This document shows positions 52,144-62,500 of a stretch of DNA of 64,000 nt, piece after piece (the stretch's first letter is position 1; each line of letters begins with the position of its first letter). Below the pieces are notes generated by a model. The model searched no databases. It was not told the DNA's origin and saw only the letters and a program-made list of their open reading frames with translations. A program made the position numbers and the translations under genes. The stretch lies in NCBI GenBank assembly GCA_008360975.2, contig CM039183.1:46739850-46803849 (forward strand). Direction: 5' to 3'. The stretch comes from Lichenostomus cassidix (lineage: Eukaryota; Chordata; Aves; Passeriformes; Meliphagidae).

Positions 52144-52212
52144 AGCATTTATTTCCTCTGGCTGCATGAGAGCACTCATTCTGCATGGATACATCTGTGA
52201 CCCTATGAAAAG
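52144..52212 (+). other. Candidate exon A of a two-exon pair (69 bp)
   Basis: The block follows a strong acceptor (GAGCTCTTTTTCCCAG) and is followed by a consensus donor (GAAAAG, then GTGAGTGT). One of its three frames is open throughout, read after one leading base and leaving two bases (AG) at the donor. It contains an ATG (about 52166). The reading phase passes into the open frame of the second candidate exon at 52659 through a 446 bp GT-AG intron. The product is not recognised. A non-coding transcript or an untranslated exon would fit as well as a coding one. Confidence 0.33.
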
Positions 52213-52658
52213 GTGAGTGTAAAATAGACAACCATAAATTCTATTTAAGGATCAGTGGCAAGGAATAAAATGGAAGTAATGAAACTGGCCAGAAGGCACT
52301 GACATTAGATGGAAGTCTTAATATTCCTCCTTCCCCATCTCACTGATATTTTAGAGTCTTGGGAATTGTCCTTCAGGGTAAGTTTAATGTGCAGAAAGTA
52401 AAGACTTATCCACATGACCCTCATTAGCATTTATGGGGAGATGTTTTGGCTTATGGTTTGGGAACCTTGCTGCTGGACATTGCAAAGTATAGCAGTGGAG
52501 CACAATTTATCCATTACAAGTCCAAGGATGGAAGAAGCTTCTTGTTGTCTTTCACAGGAAAGAATGTTGAAGGACAGTCATGCAGGAGAAAGCTCTCCAG
52601 GAATCGCTGTTGAAGGAGCCATTGTACCTCTGACTTTTTTTTTTGTTTCTCTCTGCAG

Positions 52659-52755
52659 ATTAGATTACAAAGCACCTGACCATCAGAAGGCAATGGACAT
52701 TTCCTAGCTACTCCTGCTGAAGATGCACCTGCAGTTCATATAAGCCCTCTTTGAG
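52659..52755 (+). other. Candidate exon B of a two-exon pair (97 bp)
   Basis: This has the best splice signals in the window. A near-unbroken pyrimidine tract (CTTTTTTTTTTGTTTCTCTC) leads to TGCAG at 52658, and a GAG/GTAAGT donor closes the block. The two bases carried from exon A join its first base to make an Arg codon. The frame then continues LDYKAPDHQKAMDIS to a TAG at 52705-52707. The remaining 48 nt to the donor are untranslated in that frame. This distance is just short of the usual limit for nonsense-mediated decay. No function can be assigned. Confidence 0.38.
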
Positions 52756-52763
52756 GTAAGTAC

Positions 52764-52769
52764 AATAAA
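52764..52769 (+). terminator. AATAAA directly after the exon B donor
   Basis: A consensus poly(A) signal starts 9 nt after the exon end, immediately after the GTAAGT donor. If exon B is real, this is the arrangement in which U1 binding at the donor competes with premature cleavage, and it could give a short 3' end. AATAAA is common in AT-rich DNA, so the evidence is weak alone. Confidence 0.2.
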
Positions 52770-53788
52770 TGAACACTAACAATAACAACGAACGTAATGC
52801 AGGACATGGAGATCTATTGGGCGAGGCCTCAGTGGTGAGGTTTGCTCCAAGCTCCATTCCATCCTGTCAGCACTGCTGCCTTCCAGGCAGTCAGGTCAGC
52901 TTCCTCTCAGGGACAAAAGCAGGGAGAGGAACCTGCAAGGTCAGTTCAGGGCAAACCCTGGATAGAAAAAGCAGAAAGATCTACCAGAGACAGCATCTTC
53001 TAACAGGAAGACAGAGCTGTTTGGCCTTTGAGAGGTGTGAAAAGAGCTGCCTGAATGCAACCCTAGTTCCCCTCTCCCTGGTAGGATCTATGCAGGCACT
53101 GACTGCACTACCACCAGCACAAAGATATGGAAGAAAGAGCCCTCAGCACAGCCCTGACACTGCTCCAGGAGGGTGATAACCACGTGCCTGCCTACCACTG
53201 CAGGGTTCTCACTCAGCACCATTGCTCTTCACACCTTTTAACTAACTTCCTTTATTCTTAAGGATTATTTTTTTATGAGCTGAGCACAGGATTAGAAGTA
53301 CACTTGGACTTGAGGTTTAAAAGGTTTGGTATAGAGAAATAGACTTCCTTCTTGAATTGCATTCTGCTGTAGCAATAGCCTCTCACTTTGCAATGGATGA
53401 GAACAGAAGATCAAAAGTCTATTTTGAGACCATCTGGAATTTACTCTACAGATGTTGCTCTTAACATGATGTTTTAAAATGAAATAAATTTAATTTCACT
53501 CACATGCTACGCTGTTTCTAGAACTTGAAAGTCACAACTCCAGCTGAACAAAAAACCCCAGATCTATATTGAGGAAAAGAGACCTTATCTACTTTTCAAT
53601 TTTAAAAAGTAGATCCTATACAACAGACATCTTGCAGAACAGTTTTTCTGACTAAACCTAGCTAACACACATGCTCAGCTAATGAGAATTTAATGGGTAT
53701 AGAATAGACAGTACTGTGGTTGGATTCACAAGCAGTAACCAGGATAAAATTTTCCAGGCTGGTTCCCTGAACTAGATAGTTCCAGATA
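52770..53788. other. Unique DNA, no gene recognised
   Basis: A 135-codon open frame at 52769-53176 starts with an Asn-rich stretch and shows no family motif. A modest acceptor-like sequence (CCCCTCTCCCTGGTAG) lies at 53069-53084. It could serve a third exon, but no donor completes it. Confidence 0.4.
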
Positions 53789-53816
53789 TTTTGGATGTCC
53801 CCACGGACATCCAAAA
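53789..53816. repeat. Perfect hairpin, 12 bp arms, 4 nt loop
   Basis: TTTTGGATGTCC (53789-53800) and GGACATCCAAAA (53805-53816) are exact reverse complements around CCAC. Four further pairs (GATA at 53785-53788, TATC at 53819-53822) extend the stem across a 2 nt bulge. The arms contain G and C, so this is less likely to be a chance AT palindrome than most here. The stem is too short for a typical microRNA precursor. Confidence 0.85.
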
Positions 53817-53822
53817 GTTATC

Positions 53823-55319
53823 CATGAAAACAAGTGACATTTTGAGACTTTAATTTGAGAATATTTGCTGTGCCTGCATGCATAGCTCTCAGTGGATGAA
53901 ATTTAGTTAAAACATCATGGCATTGTTAGGATTTTTGTTTTTAAGAGTGTCCCTTAAAAGCCAACAATAGTCATCTGCTTTCCAAACTCTTAATTTTTAG
54001 CGTCCCGTGTGCTTATGACTCCTCAAAACATCAGCAATTTTCCCCAGACATTTACATATTAATTTATTTAATGTTGACTCATTTAATACACTGAATTAAG
54101 ATAATATTGCAAAGTCACCTTCACATAAAATGCAAATAAAAAAAAAATCCAAGTGACAGGAATATGCCTCCATAGCTGCCCCTTTAGATTTGAGCAGTTC
54201 AGTAGCATGCAAATGGTTGGGATAACACTGTTTGCCATTCTGACAGAAAGAGAAGAATTTGCAATTTGGTATGAGATACTGCAAGAGATGATATTTAGCT
54301 GCAAGGTGGCAGAGAAGGAGGGAAACTGAGGACTCTGCAAGCAACAGTGCAGTGGGAGCAGATCCTGCCACTGATGCTGGCAGGGGGACCTGACCACAGC
54401 CTTGTGTGGAAGCAGCTGCAGCAGCTTCAGCAGGCAAAGGAGGTTGCTGGCTGGCTCACTGGCTAGACTGCCCTGGGCTACTGGGACAGCCTTCAAAGCC
54501 AGTGCTGCCATTTTTACCAGTTGCTGCTGGGTATATGACTGGTTGGAAAATTTCTGACAGAATAATGTTTCCACTAAAGAGAGAGTTCTATTAAAATTGA
54601 CACATTTCAAAGAAAGAATGACAGAGTTGATTCATTTGGACTTCTCCCATTTGAAAAATGAAGCTTTTCATTTCAATTCTCTGCCATGAAAACAGTTCGT
54701 CTCAGCTTTTTCCCCTTTGATTTACTGTGCATTTAAATACTAAATGAGCTGTTATATAGACACAATATAGATAGATAGTATTCTGACATTACAGTGACCT
54801 AGTGATTTAACTTTACGAAAAAGGTTTTACAAAAAAAACCTGCAGTTTCTACAGTCTAATCTTAGGAAGTGTGAAAGATGAGGCTTTTAAACACAAATCA
54901 AGAAATCAGATTTTCCTATGCAAGGCAAATAGTCAGGTTTCTGAGCATCTCTGCTTGGGAACCACTGACCCAGGCTAACAAGTTCTGCAGGGCAGACACT
55001 TGGAGGACTTTCCTGATTTCCATGGGCTTGATCTCTGTCCTTATCCAAGAAGCCAATATGACTATTGCTTTCTTTCCTCTCCACTTGAATCTGTCAGTAT
55101 GCTCCACTCTAATGGAAAGCCAGGGTATGCTGGACTGACCACAGCTGCCCATCAACGGGCCCCCATGTCCTTCTCCCTCCACTGGCTTTCAAACTGGGAT
55201 GCAGCTTTTTAGTTAGTGGCTGGCCAGACACAGCTGTTAGAAATGTGATGTCACAGCAAGGCCACAGGACCCAGCCATGTGGGTGTAATTGAACAATTAT
55301 GACTGAGGTGTAGGACATT
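53823..55319. other. Unique DNA with the longest open frame, no gene recognised
   Basis: The minus-strand open frame at 54083-54610 runs 175 codons and has an internal Met in a good initiation context (AAAAATGG). Its composition is Leu, Ser and Cys rich with no domain, a second minus-strand frame of 113 codons overlaps it, and no promoter or splice context supports it. I do not call it as a gene. Three overlapping frames of 65 to 88 codons at 54878-55182 are likewise unsupported. Confidence 0.45.
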
Positions 55320-55416
55320 TCCCGGGGAACTGATAACCAGCCGGGAGGAGTTAATGGCTCACATTGTGCTTTGGCTCATTAAATGCTAGCAGATATTAAT
55401 TCCCGATGGGAGCTGG
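55320..55416. promoter_or_regulatory. Possible conserved regulatory block with homeodomain cores
   Basis: Between two CCGG-containing motifs (CCCGGGG, GCCGGGAGG) and a CCCGATGG sequence lie three TAAT/ATTA cores within about 55 bp (GTTAATGG, CATTAAATG, ATATTAATT). CpG dinucleotides cluster here in an otherwise CpG-poor region. This texture is common in vertebrate developmental enhancers. Without an alignment it stays a guess. Confidence 0.12.
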
Positions 55417-55717
55417 TGTTGTGGTTTGAAATGAGATGAAGCTGTATTTTGTTTTCTGTATGCCTACCTGTTTGTTTTCATATGTGTTACGAGTTTGATG
55501 GTGATCTCTTTGCCAGAATGAGCTAAAGGGGTTCTAAATCTCCTCCATAAGCCCTGGTCAAAGTCCTGGAGTCACCAGGTGGGAGTAGGCTGTTCCTGCA
55601 CACCAGTGCCTAGCTGTGCCAATTCCTGGCTCATGGGTCACCCCCAGGTTCCCTTACTGAGTCTCAGTTTCACACCAGCATGGGAGTTTTCTCCTTTTCC
55701 ATACACGATGCAATAAA
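55417..55717 (+). mobile_element. Possible decayed LTR remnant
   Basis: The block starts TGTTGTGGTTTGAAATGAG, similar to the TGTTGTGGTTT start I associate with some avian ERVL LTRs. It contains AATAAA at 55712-55717 about 300 bp later, the usual layout for a short LTR. I do not recognise the sequence between, and no matching second LTR or target duplication was found. It may simply be unique sequence. Confidence 0.2.
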
Positions 55718-58527
55718 CTGTGAGAAACAGAAATGGAGAGAGAACAACTTATGATGTGTTCTAAACCTCTTCAGGGAAACTTTAAGGAGTTCTGTAATAT
55801 ATAAACTAAGACTAATTATTCTTTAAAGGGAGCTGTTCCACAAACTGTTTCTGAGGGGGAAAAAAAGACATAAGGCAAACAAGCAGCTATTTTTAGAGGA
55901 CATAAAAATATAATAACAGAAGTTATTGATGGGTATACCCTTGTCAGAGAAGCTCAATAACATCATCAACTCAATCACATCCCCAGTCTTTTACAGCTTC
56001 TCAACAGTAATGGGAGCCCAATAAAAAGAGATTGCATACAATTTATGTCACTTTTTGTACATTTTAAAGTTATTTTATTTTCTACTCAGAAGGGAAATAC
56101 TTGCTGGGAACATCATACAGAAAAATCAAAACTCCTCTTTCCAGCCTTTCTCCTAAAAAGTAAGATACAGCTTTGGGAATAAGCACCAATGTAGGCAGCT
56201 CCTGCTGAGCTGTCCACTGGGAATTATCTGAAAGTCATTTCTTATGGAACTCCATTAATGGTGATAAAATTATACCAAAGGTGAATTTAGTCCTGCCTAA
56301 AGCAGGAAGGACAGAATCACAGTAGGAGCTGTAGTACTTGCATCTGAACATACTAGTGGGTTTGGAATCGTTCTCTTTGTATCTGGGCTGGGAACATGAG
56401 GGAAAATTATTAAGGACAGAAGGAATTAACAAGGCAGAGGCTAAGGGCAGCTATCCAGTGAGATGCAGTCATTATCTATGTGCCCAGAGCCCTTGCCATG
56501 AACTCATTACAAAACCTCACTGTTTTATAGCTAGTGAGAAATTCTCATTTGAATTACTTTACAGCAACAGTGCTTTTTAAATTAAAAGTTGGATAAACTT
56601 AGGTTCCCATTATAGAAAAATTCCATTTAATAACTGGGTTGTCTCTTGAAGACAAGAGGTTTGAGAAGGTTGTTTTTGTTCAGTTTCCTTGTGCTGGTAG
56701 CCTTGTTAAGAACAGAGAAATGAAGCAAGGTTGAACAATGAAGCAAGAACAGAGAAATGAAGCAAGACCAAGGTGGCTGTTGGAAGGCTGAGTGGACCCT
56801 GAGCACCTTGGTTGTGTTGGACAGGAGGGAGTGTAATCATGCACTCATTGTATAAGGAGAAAAACCAGACAACATGCCTGGGCCTAGCAGATTGCATGAG
56901 GAAAGCTGCAGATGCAAAAGGAACGTTTTATTGGGTAGAGTTTTGACACCTGATAAGCTAAGCAGGTATTAAGACTGGGACTGTGGATCGCTCTGCTGAT
57001 GCAGTGGGTTTTGTACACTTTGATGTATATGACTATACTGTATATTTTCCAAATGATGTTGTTTGTGATTTCATCTTCTAAAAGACTCTGCTGCGATTTT
57101 AAAAGGTTGAAGAATACCTGAAAAGCCATTATGAAGATCACAGATTCAGTCTCTGAACCATGAGAATAGATACATTTTTGGACAAGGAAGATTTAAAGTA
57201 AGACTGTTGAGAACGCTGAGTCTGGTTCTGGCAGTAACTGTGGACATCTGGTACAAAGTCACAAAATAAAAAGGGAGAGAGACTGAAACATATGACCTCA
57301 ATGAAATAACAGTTCCTGTGGCATGGTGGAATAGTATGAGATAAATATATTTACAGCAAGAAAAGGGAATAGATTGCCCTCTCCTCTCAGGATGCTACCA
57401 AATGCAATATAGTAGTATTCCCCTGTCTTAAACTTTTTAAGTATATTACAAGTAGAATGAGGAGTGAACCTGAACAGAATATTAGTTTAAGGGACAAATA
57501 ATAAGAAATTGGCTACTTTATTCTTTTAGTTATGCTGTCTCATGCCACTTTTATTGTTCCTCTTCCAAAGTGCAAGAAGGCCTCAATATGTGTGTGACGC
57601 CAAAAACCACTTTGGATTTAGAAACAATATTCTACCCTTATAGCAGTAGGGTAATTCAAAACTGTAATAAATTATATACCTAATATGATAAAACAGATCT
57701 GAGAGTGGGTAAAGGGAGGGCTTAAGACTTCTTTTTTTTAAAATTTTTTTTTTATTTCTTGAGTGCTTGTGGGGCTCCCACTGCTGCAGAACCTAAAACT
57801 CACCACTTTAAGGATTTATTCTCCTAATGCTTAAATGGTATTAGATGGCTAAAGGAGCAAGTCCATGAGAAGTGACAATTAGTCACTTCTAGACTCCTGA
57901 TCGTGCTCCTCAAATTTCCTGCTTGGACCTTTGAGAAATTAATTTTTTTTTTTTTTTTCATCTTCACAGATGAGTTCCCTGGAGTTCTGCTGCTTTTAAA
58001 CTCCAGAGAAAGTTCTTCATCTGACAGGCTCAGTGAATTGATTTAAATCCCCAAATCAGACAGTCTCCTCAATTTAAATGCTTCTTGGCCATAGTGAACC
58101 AGACCTAGCAGGATCCTCAGCACACTCTGCAGAAAACATATACACAATTAGACTTGACTCCCACAAAAAAAAAAAACGTGCTGGAATCTATTTTTGTTTA
58201 AAATTACAGAGAAAGAAAGGGAGGAATGATATTGAGTATCCCTTCCTCATTGTATAAATACATGCATATTTATTCCATCCAGTAGCAAGGAGTGTCCTAA
58301 TTAAGAGTTAATTCCTATATTCAGACTGGAATTGCTGTCTCTAGCCTTGGGAAACACAAAACATCCCAACCACAAGACCTCAGCTGAGATAATAATCTCA
58401 ATCCTGACTTTTGAGCATGGCCCTGCAGCATACAGTGAATTCACTGGGGAGCAAGAACACATCTAAACTTTCAAAATCTCAAAGCAATAACTTGAATTCA
58501 GTCCCCTAAGGCCTGTTAATATTTGCC
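55718..58527. other. Unique DNA, no gene recognised
   Basis: This interval holds a small imperfect duplication at 56708-56766 and T-runs near 57727-57760 and at 57943-57958. No open frame longer than 85 codons, interspersed repeat or RNA gene was recognised. Confidence 0.5.
56708..56766. repeat. 22 bp direct repeat, 37 bp apart
   Basis: AAGAACAGAGAAATGAAGCA occurs at 56708 and again at 56745, each followed by AG. The spacer contains a third partial copy of the ATGAAGCAAG end. This looks like local slippage. Confidence 0.9.
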
Positions 58528-58563
58528 ATTCATTCATTATTTGTCATCAAATAATGAATGAAT
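58528..58563. repeat. Perfect hairpin, 16 bp arms, 4 nt loop
   Basis: ATTCATTCATTATTTG (58528-58543) and CAAATAATGAATGAAT (58548-58563) are exact reverse complements around TCAT. Pairing stops abruptly on both sides. This is the strongest inverted repeat in the window. The arms are AT-rich with an ATTC-repeat character, so a templated slippage origin is possible. It is too short for a normal microRNA precursor and lacks terminal features of a known transposon. Confidence 0.95.
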
Positions 58564-59146
58564 AATACATGCCTGGCGATTAGTTCATACTGGCAGGACT
58601 CTCTCAGGGATGGATGTATTAAATGAAAAAGAATTATGCCTCCTGAGCCTTTTAAACTCCCTGGTCTAGGAAGTGATTTGGTACTCCAGATCGCTTTGGC
58701 CAAGTAGTCCAAGTAACACCTGGAGGCCTATATTGAATGAAGCGATACGTGATTCAGAACATGGTGAAGATTTCAGATCCAAATTTTTGTTTGAGGCATA
58801 TCCTATTTACAGCTTCAGTGCTGAAGCTATTGGAAACATCCTGCCAAAGTGCTAGCTTCCCCTTGGAAGAGCAGTGATCCAAGGCTTTTGCAGTTTAAGC
58901 ACCAGATTCAAGACTTTGAGTTCAAACTGTCATGGAGAACCAAAAGTGAGTCCTTTTGCAGCTTTAGGCCGATGTGACTTTTCAACAGTCCGAGCTGGGT
59001 AGGAAACTGGATGAAAGGTTACATGCCATCTACAGAAACGACTTTAAGAATGAGCCAGGCTGTTTACTCTGAGGAAGAGTCACCTCATTTATTGATAGCC
59101 ATATTAAAGTTACATATCTGATCTTGTCACATACATATCTCCTCAG
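58564..59146. other. Unique DNA, nothing recognised
   Basis: No open frame, repeat or RNA gene was recognised. The right end has a moderate acceptor-like sequence (ATACATATCTCCTCAG) used by the candidate exon that follows. Confidence 0.45.
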
Positions 59147-59203
59147 CTGGCAGGAAGGGGAAAAGGCTGAACAAACTATTAAGCAGTGCCTGAATGTTTT
59201 ATG
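59147..59203 (+). other. Weak candidate exon (57 bp)
   Basis: The block lies between TATCTCCTCAG and an ATG/GTAAGAG donor. One frame is open, read after one leading base and leaving two bases. It gives WQEGEKAEQTIKQCLNVL, a charged, helix-like peptide I cannot assign. The acceptor tract is broken by purines. The phase is compatible with that of exon A at 52144. Exon B ends its frame, however, so the two could only belong together by skipping B. Confidence 0.15.
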
Positions 59204-59495
59204 GTAAGAGCCCTGGTGAATGACCTGGAATAACTTTTTGATGGCTACTGCTGGAAGGGACAGATCCCATTTTTTTTGTGGTTAACATTACCAAGAGGAG
59301 ATGCTAAGGCAATACTGTCAAACACCTGTTTTTCATCAAGAAGAAAACTACCCCTGACTCATCAGACATACGTATGCTTATTTAGGCCAAGAGCCAAATG
59401 ACACAGCCATCCAATCAGGGATATCTCCCTAGCAAGAGACAAGTCTTAGTTTAGAAGTGGCAATAGGTTACATAATAGCACCTGGTCTCACTGCC
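59204..59495. other. Unique DNA, nothing recognised
   Basis: No gene, repeat family or RNA gene is seen between the weak exon candidate and the T-run. Confidence 0.4.
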
Positions 59496-59518
59496 TTTTT
59501 TTTTTTTTTTTTTTTTTT
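59496..59518. repeat. T23 homopolymer
   Basis: This is the longest homopolymer in the window. Read on the minus strand it is an A-run, but no AATAAA or recognisable element precedes it there, so it is not called as a retrotransposon tail. Confidence 0.95.
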
Positions 59519-62500
59519 ACACTATTAAAGGGCATCAAAATGGCTTCAGGAGCTAAGAAATAAAGCTTGAAATATGTGTAATATACATCTGTGAGCCTTC
59601 ACCATACAAAACGGGAGGGTAAGGGGGGGTTTGTGGTATGCTTTCACACATGGTTTGCTTATAATGTGAGAGTAACTGTCAGTGACAGCATTTAGCTGGT
59701 TGAAAGAATGTGTTTTTCCAGCATCTTCTCACAAAATTCTGTTTTCCAGCAAACTCCTTAGATACCGAGTCTCTCAGAATAGAGCAAATGGATTGCCAAA
59801 ATCCATGAAAACAAAATGACTGTCACCACTGATTAATGAAAATAATATGCATGCCAGTAGGCGCACACTCACTAATCACATTTTCCATATACAAGCCCTA
59901 ATCTTGTATTTACATTCAAAAATACTTATTTTGCATAAAAAGGAACAACAAAAGAAGCTGAAAGTAAATACTCTGTGGGAGAACACAGTCTGCATCTCGT
60001 CTGCAACAGCCTGTGTCTGAACTGAAGATGCAACGGTAGCAGTCTCCAGCTGATACCAGATTCCTAGTGACTGAATGGGGTTATACAGAGAGAAGATACT
60101 GATGTTTCTTGCACATCATCACAGTCTTGGGTTCTCCAGATTAGGAAAATACTGCTTTGATAAAAGCGACAGATAACAAATCTATGAAAGTTAAGCATTA
60201 GGAAGTAACTCTTTAATATTTTTGCAACATTAAACCCTCCAGCTCTCTAAAAGAAACACAGGGAGAAGGACAGGACTGCTGTAATTCATTGCATCGGGCA
60301 TGTTTAGACACCAAAAACTGTACTCCAGACAACTGTATTCCCAGCCTCCACTTGCAGTACGAGGTTCTCCATCTTTCCTAGCAGTTTCAGCAATTTCCAA
60401 ATGCTGGGCATGTGTCATCTGTAGCTAGGAAAACAACAAAAGCCAAGCACACAGAACACTGGTCCATCCTCTCCTCCATCCTTTAGCCCTGGTCCCAATT
60501 GGCACTGGCCACCTCTCTGTGCAGATGGTGGCCTTCTCACTCCTGCCGTCCTTTCTCTTCCTTGGTTCTGACTGCCAGCTTTCTGGTGAGAATCTAAATT
60601 AATTTATCTAGCAGAGTGATGTCACCTTGTTAGTTCTATCATGAAGCCCTGCTGAACAGAAAATAAAAGGAAAGGAGTCAACCCTGGAGAAACATGGTGG
60701 GATTTTTTCTTTATTCTCTAATTTCTGCCACAAGACTACATGTGTAAGAACTCCTGTAAATGGTTCAGATTTAATGAGAACCCAATCTCCAGCCAAACCT
60801 ATACTTGTATGGCACACAGAAAGAGCCTATGTCTTTTTTTTCCAATAGTTGGCTGAAACTCAGAGCATATGGAAATGACAAGTACTACTAGCTGAACAGA
60901 CAGTGCTTCCATAGCCGGCTGGACCACTCTTAACATTCAAAATCAGACTTCCTTTTCACAGTGCATCCAAACCAAAATGTCACATCTAAGCTTCCTCTTG
61001 AACTTTGCAAAGCTGAAGCCTGGTGCTGAGCTCAGCAGTGACAGACCAACATGAGCAAACATGTTGGAAAATCTTGGCCTGTCCTGAATGGCTATAAAAC
61101 AAGCCTTGTGCTGCTTATGTAACTGCATCCAGTGAACAGCTCTAGGTCAGGGGCCTGATTTTCTTGGCCATTATAAAGAAATTTTATCTCCTAATTACAT
61201 CTAGGTAACTGGCTTTGTGAGTCAGAAAGGAATGCAAACAGCCCTCACACAGAGGAGTCAGCGCATCTTCCCTCCTGCTTGCCAAGGTTTCTGCCCCCGC
61301 TGCACAAGCCAGAGACACAGCCATGAGATCTGCTGTCTGCAGCACCACTGAAATACTCTACCATAATTTCAGATTAAGATGGGAATCTTCTCATTTCTTC
61401 TGCCTTGGAAGCATGATAAAGTGATCCATGAAATGTTAGCTAGTAGGATTTTTCACCCTTTTAATAAACTTATGTCCACATCTATTGAGATTTTTTTGCT
61501 ATTTGAGGTTTTTCTTTATTTTTGGCCCTCAGACCAGTACTGTGAAGACTTCGGTTTCTACCAAATCATGAACTTGACCTAAAAGAATCTCTGAGAGCAC
61601 ATGATTGACAGAAAGATTGTTGTACTCATCCTCTGCTGGTGGCCGCAGCAAACCCAAGGTTGTCATGAAGAAAGTAGCTGATTGGAGTGGAGACAATGTG
61701 GGTGTTGGGTCTTAAGTCCAGATGTCTTTTAGCTACAGAGATGAGGAATGTACTCACTTCACATAAATATACATATATAGTCCCTGACTTCCCAGAATCC
61801 AGGGTGTGTGAAATCAAACTAGTGAGGAAGACTTGCATTTTTGCTATTGTTGAAAACCTGTCTGTCATTTACAGCCACTTACTGAAAGGAGAAAAAAAGA
61901 GTCTGGTTTTTTGTAAATAACTCCCTGAGGTGTGAAGCATCAGAGGAACAAGCTTGGTTACATTGCCAGCTATTCAGCCATGCAAAGAATCAGCTTTGTG
62001 AGAAATTATATAATAGAGTCTGCTTTTCAATTGGCATCTAGAGAAAGGGCTTCAAATTCCTCTGGTTTCTGTTAAAAAAAATTAATATTTTCTACACTGG
62101 TACTCTTTTTTTAAAAAAAAAGTTATTTTTCTTCCTTTTTGAAAAAAGACATGTTTTCTCAATTTCTTTGAGGTCTTCTAACTTTCATGAGAAATGTTCA
62201 TGAATTTACATCTTAAGTGGCAATTTTTCTGCAATGTTTTTGACGCAGACCAAAAGAGCAGAAATGTTAAAGGTCTAAAGTTATTGCTGGAATTTTTCAT
62301 AGGTGAATATCTCAAGGAAAGCCAATTTCAAGTAAAGATTCTGTATTTCTAACACAGTTTGATTTTAAAGCTGGATTCCCAACAGAAATTGTACTGAAGG
62401 AATAGTAGGGATATTGGAAAACACAGGCCATAAGCAAGGGAAATAATTCAATTTCGAATAGGAGGGAGCTGGAAGAACTGAGGTCATCCAGGGACATAAG

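Noticed and set aside
54083..54610. Longest open frame (175 codons, minus strand) as a protein-coding gene
   Set aside because: No domain, no supporting splice or promoter signals, a second open frame on the same strand overlaps it, and the composition is typical of chance.
58528..58563. Hairpin as a microRNA precursor
   Set aside because: The stem is 16 bp, shorter than the roughly 30 bp of known precursors, and no extension pairs.
59496..59518. T23 run as the tail of a processed pseudogene on the minus strand
   Set aside because: No AATAAA and no gene-like sequence precede it on that strand.
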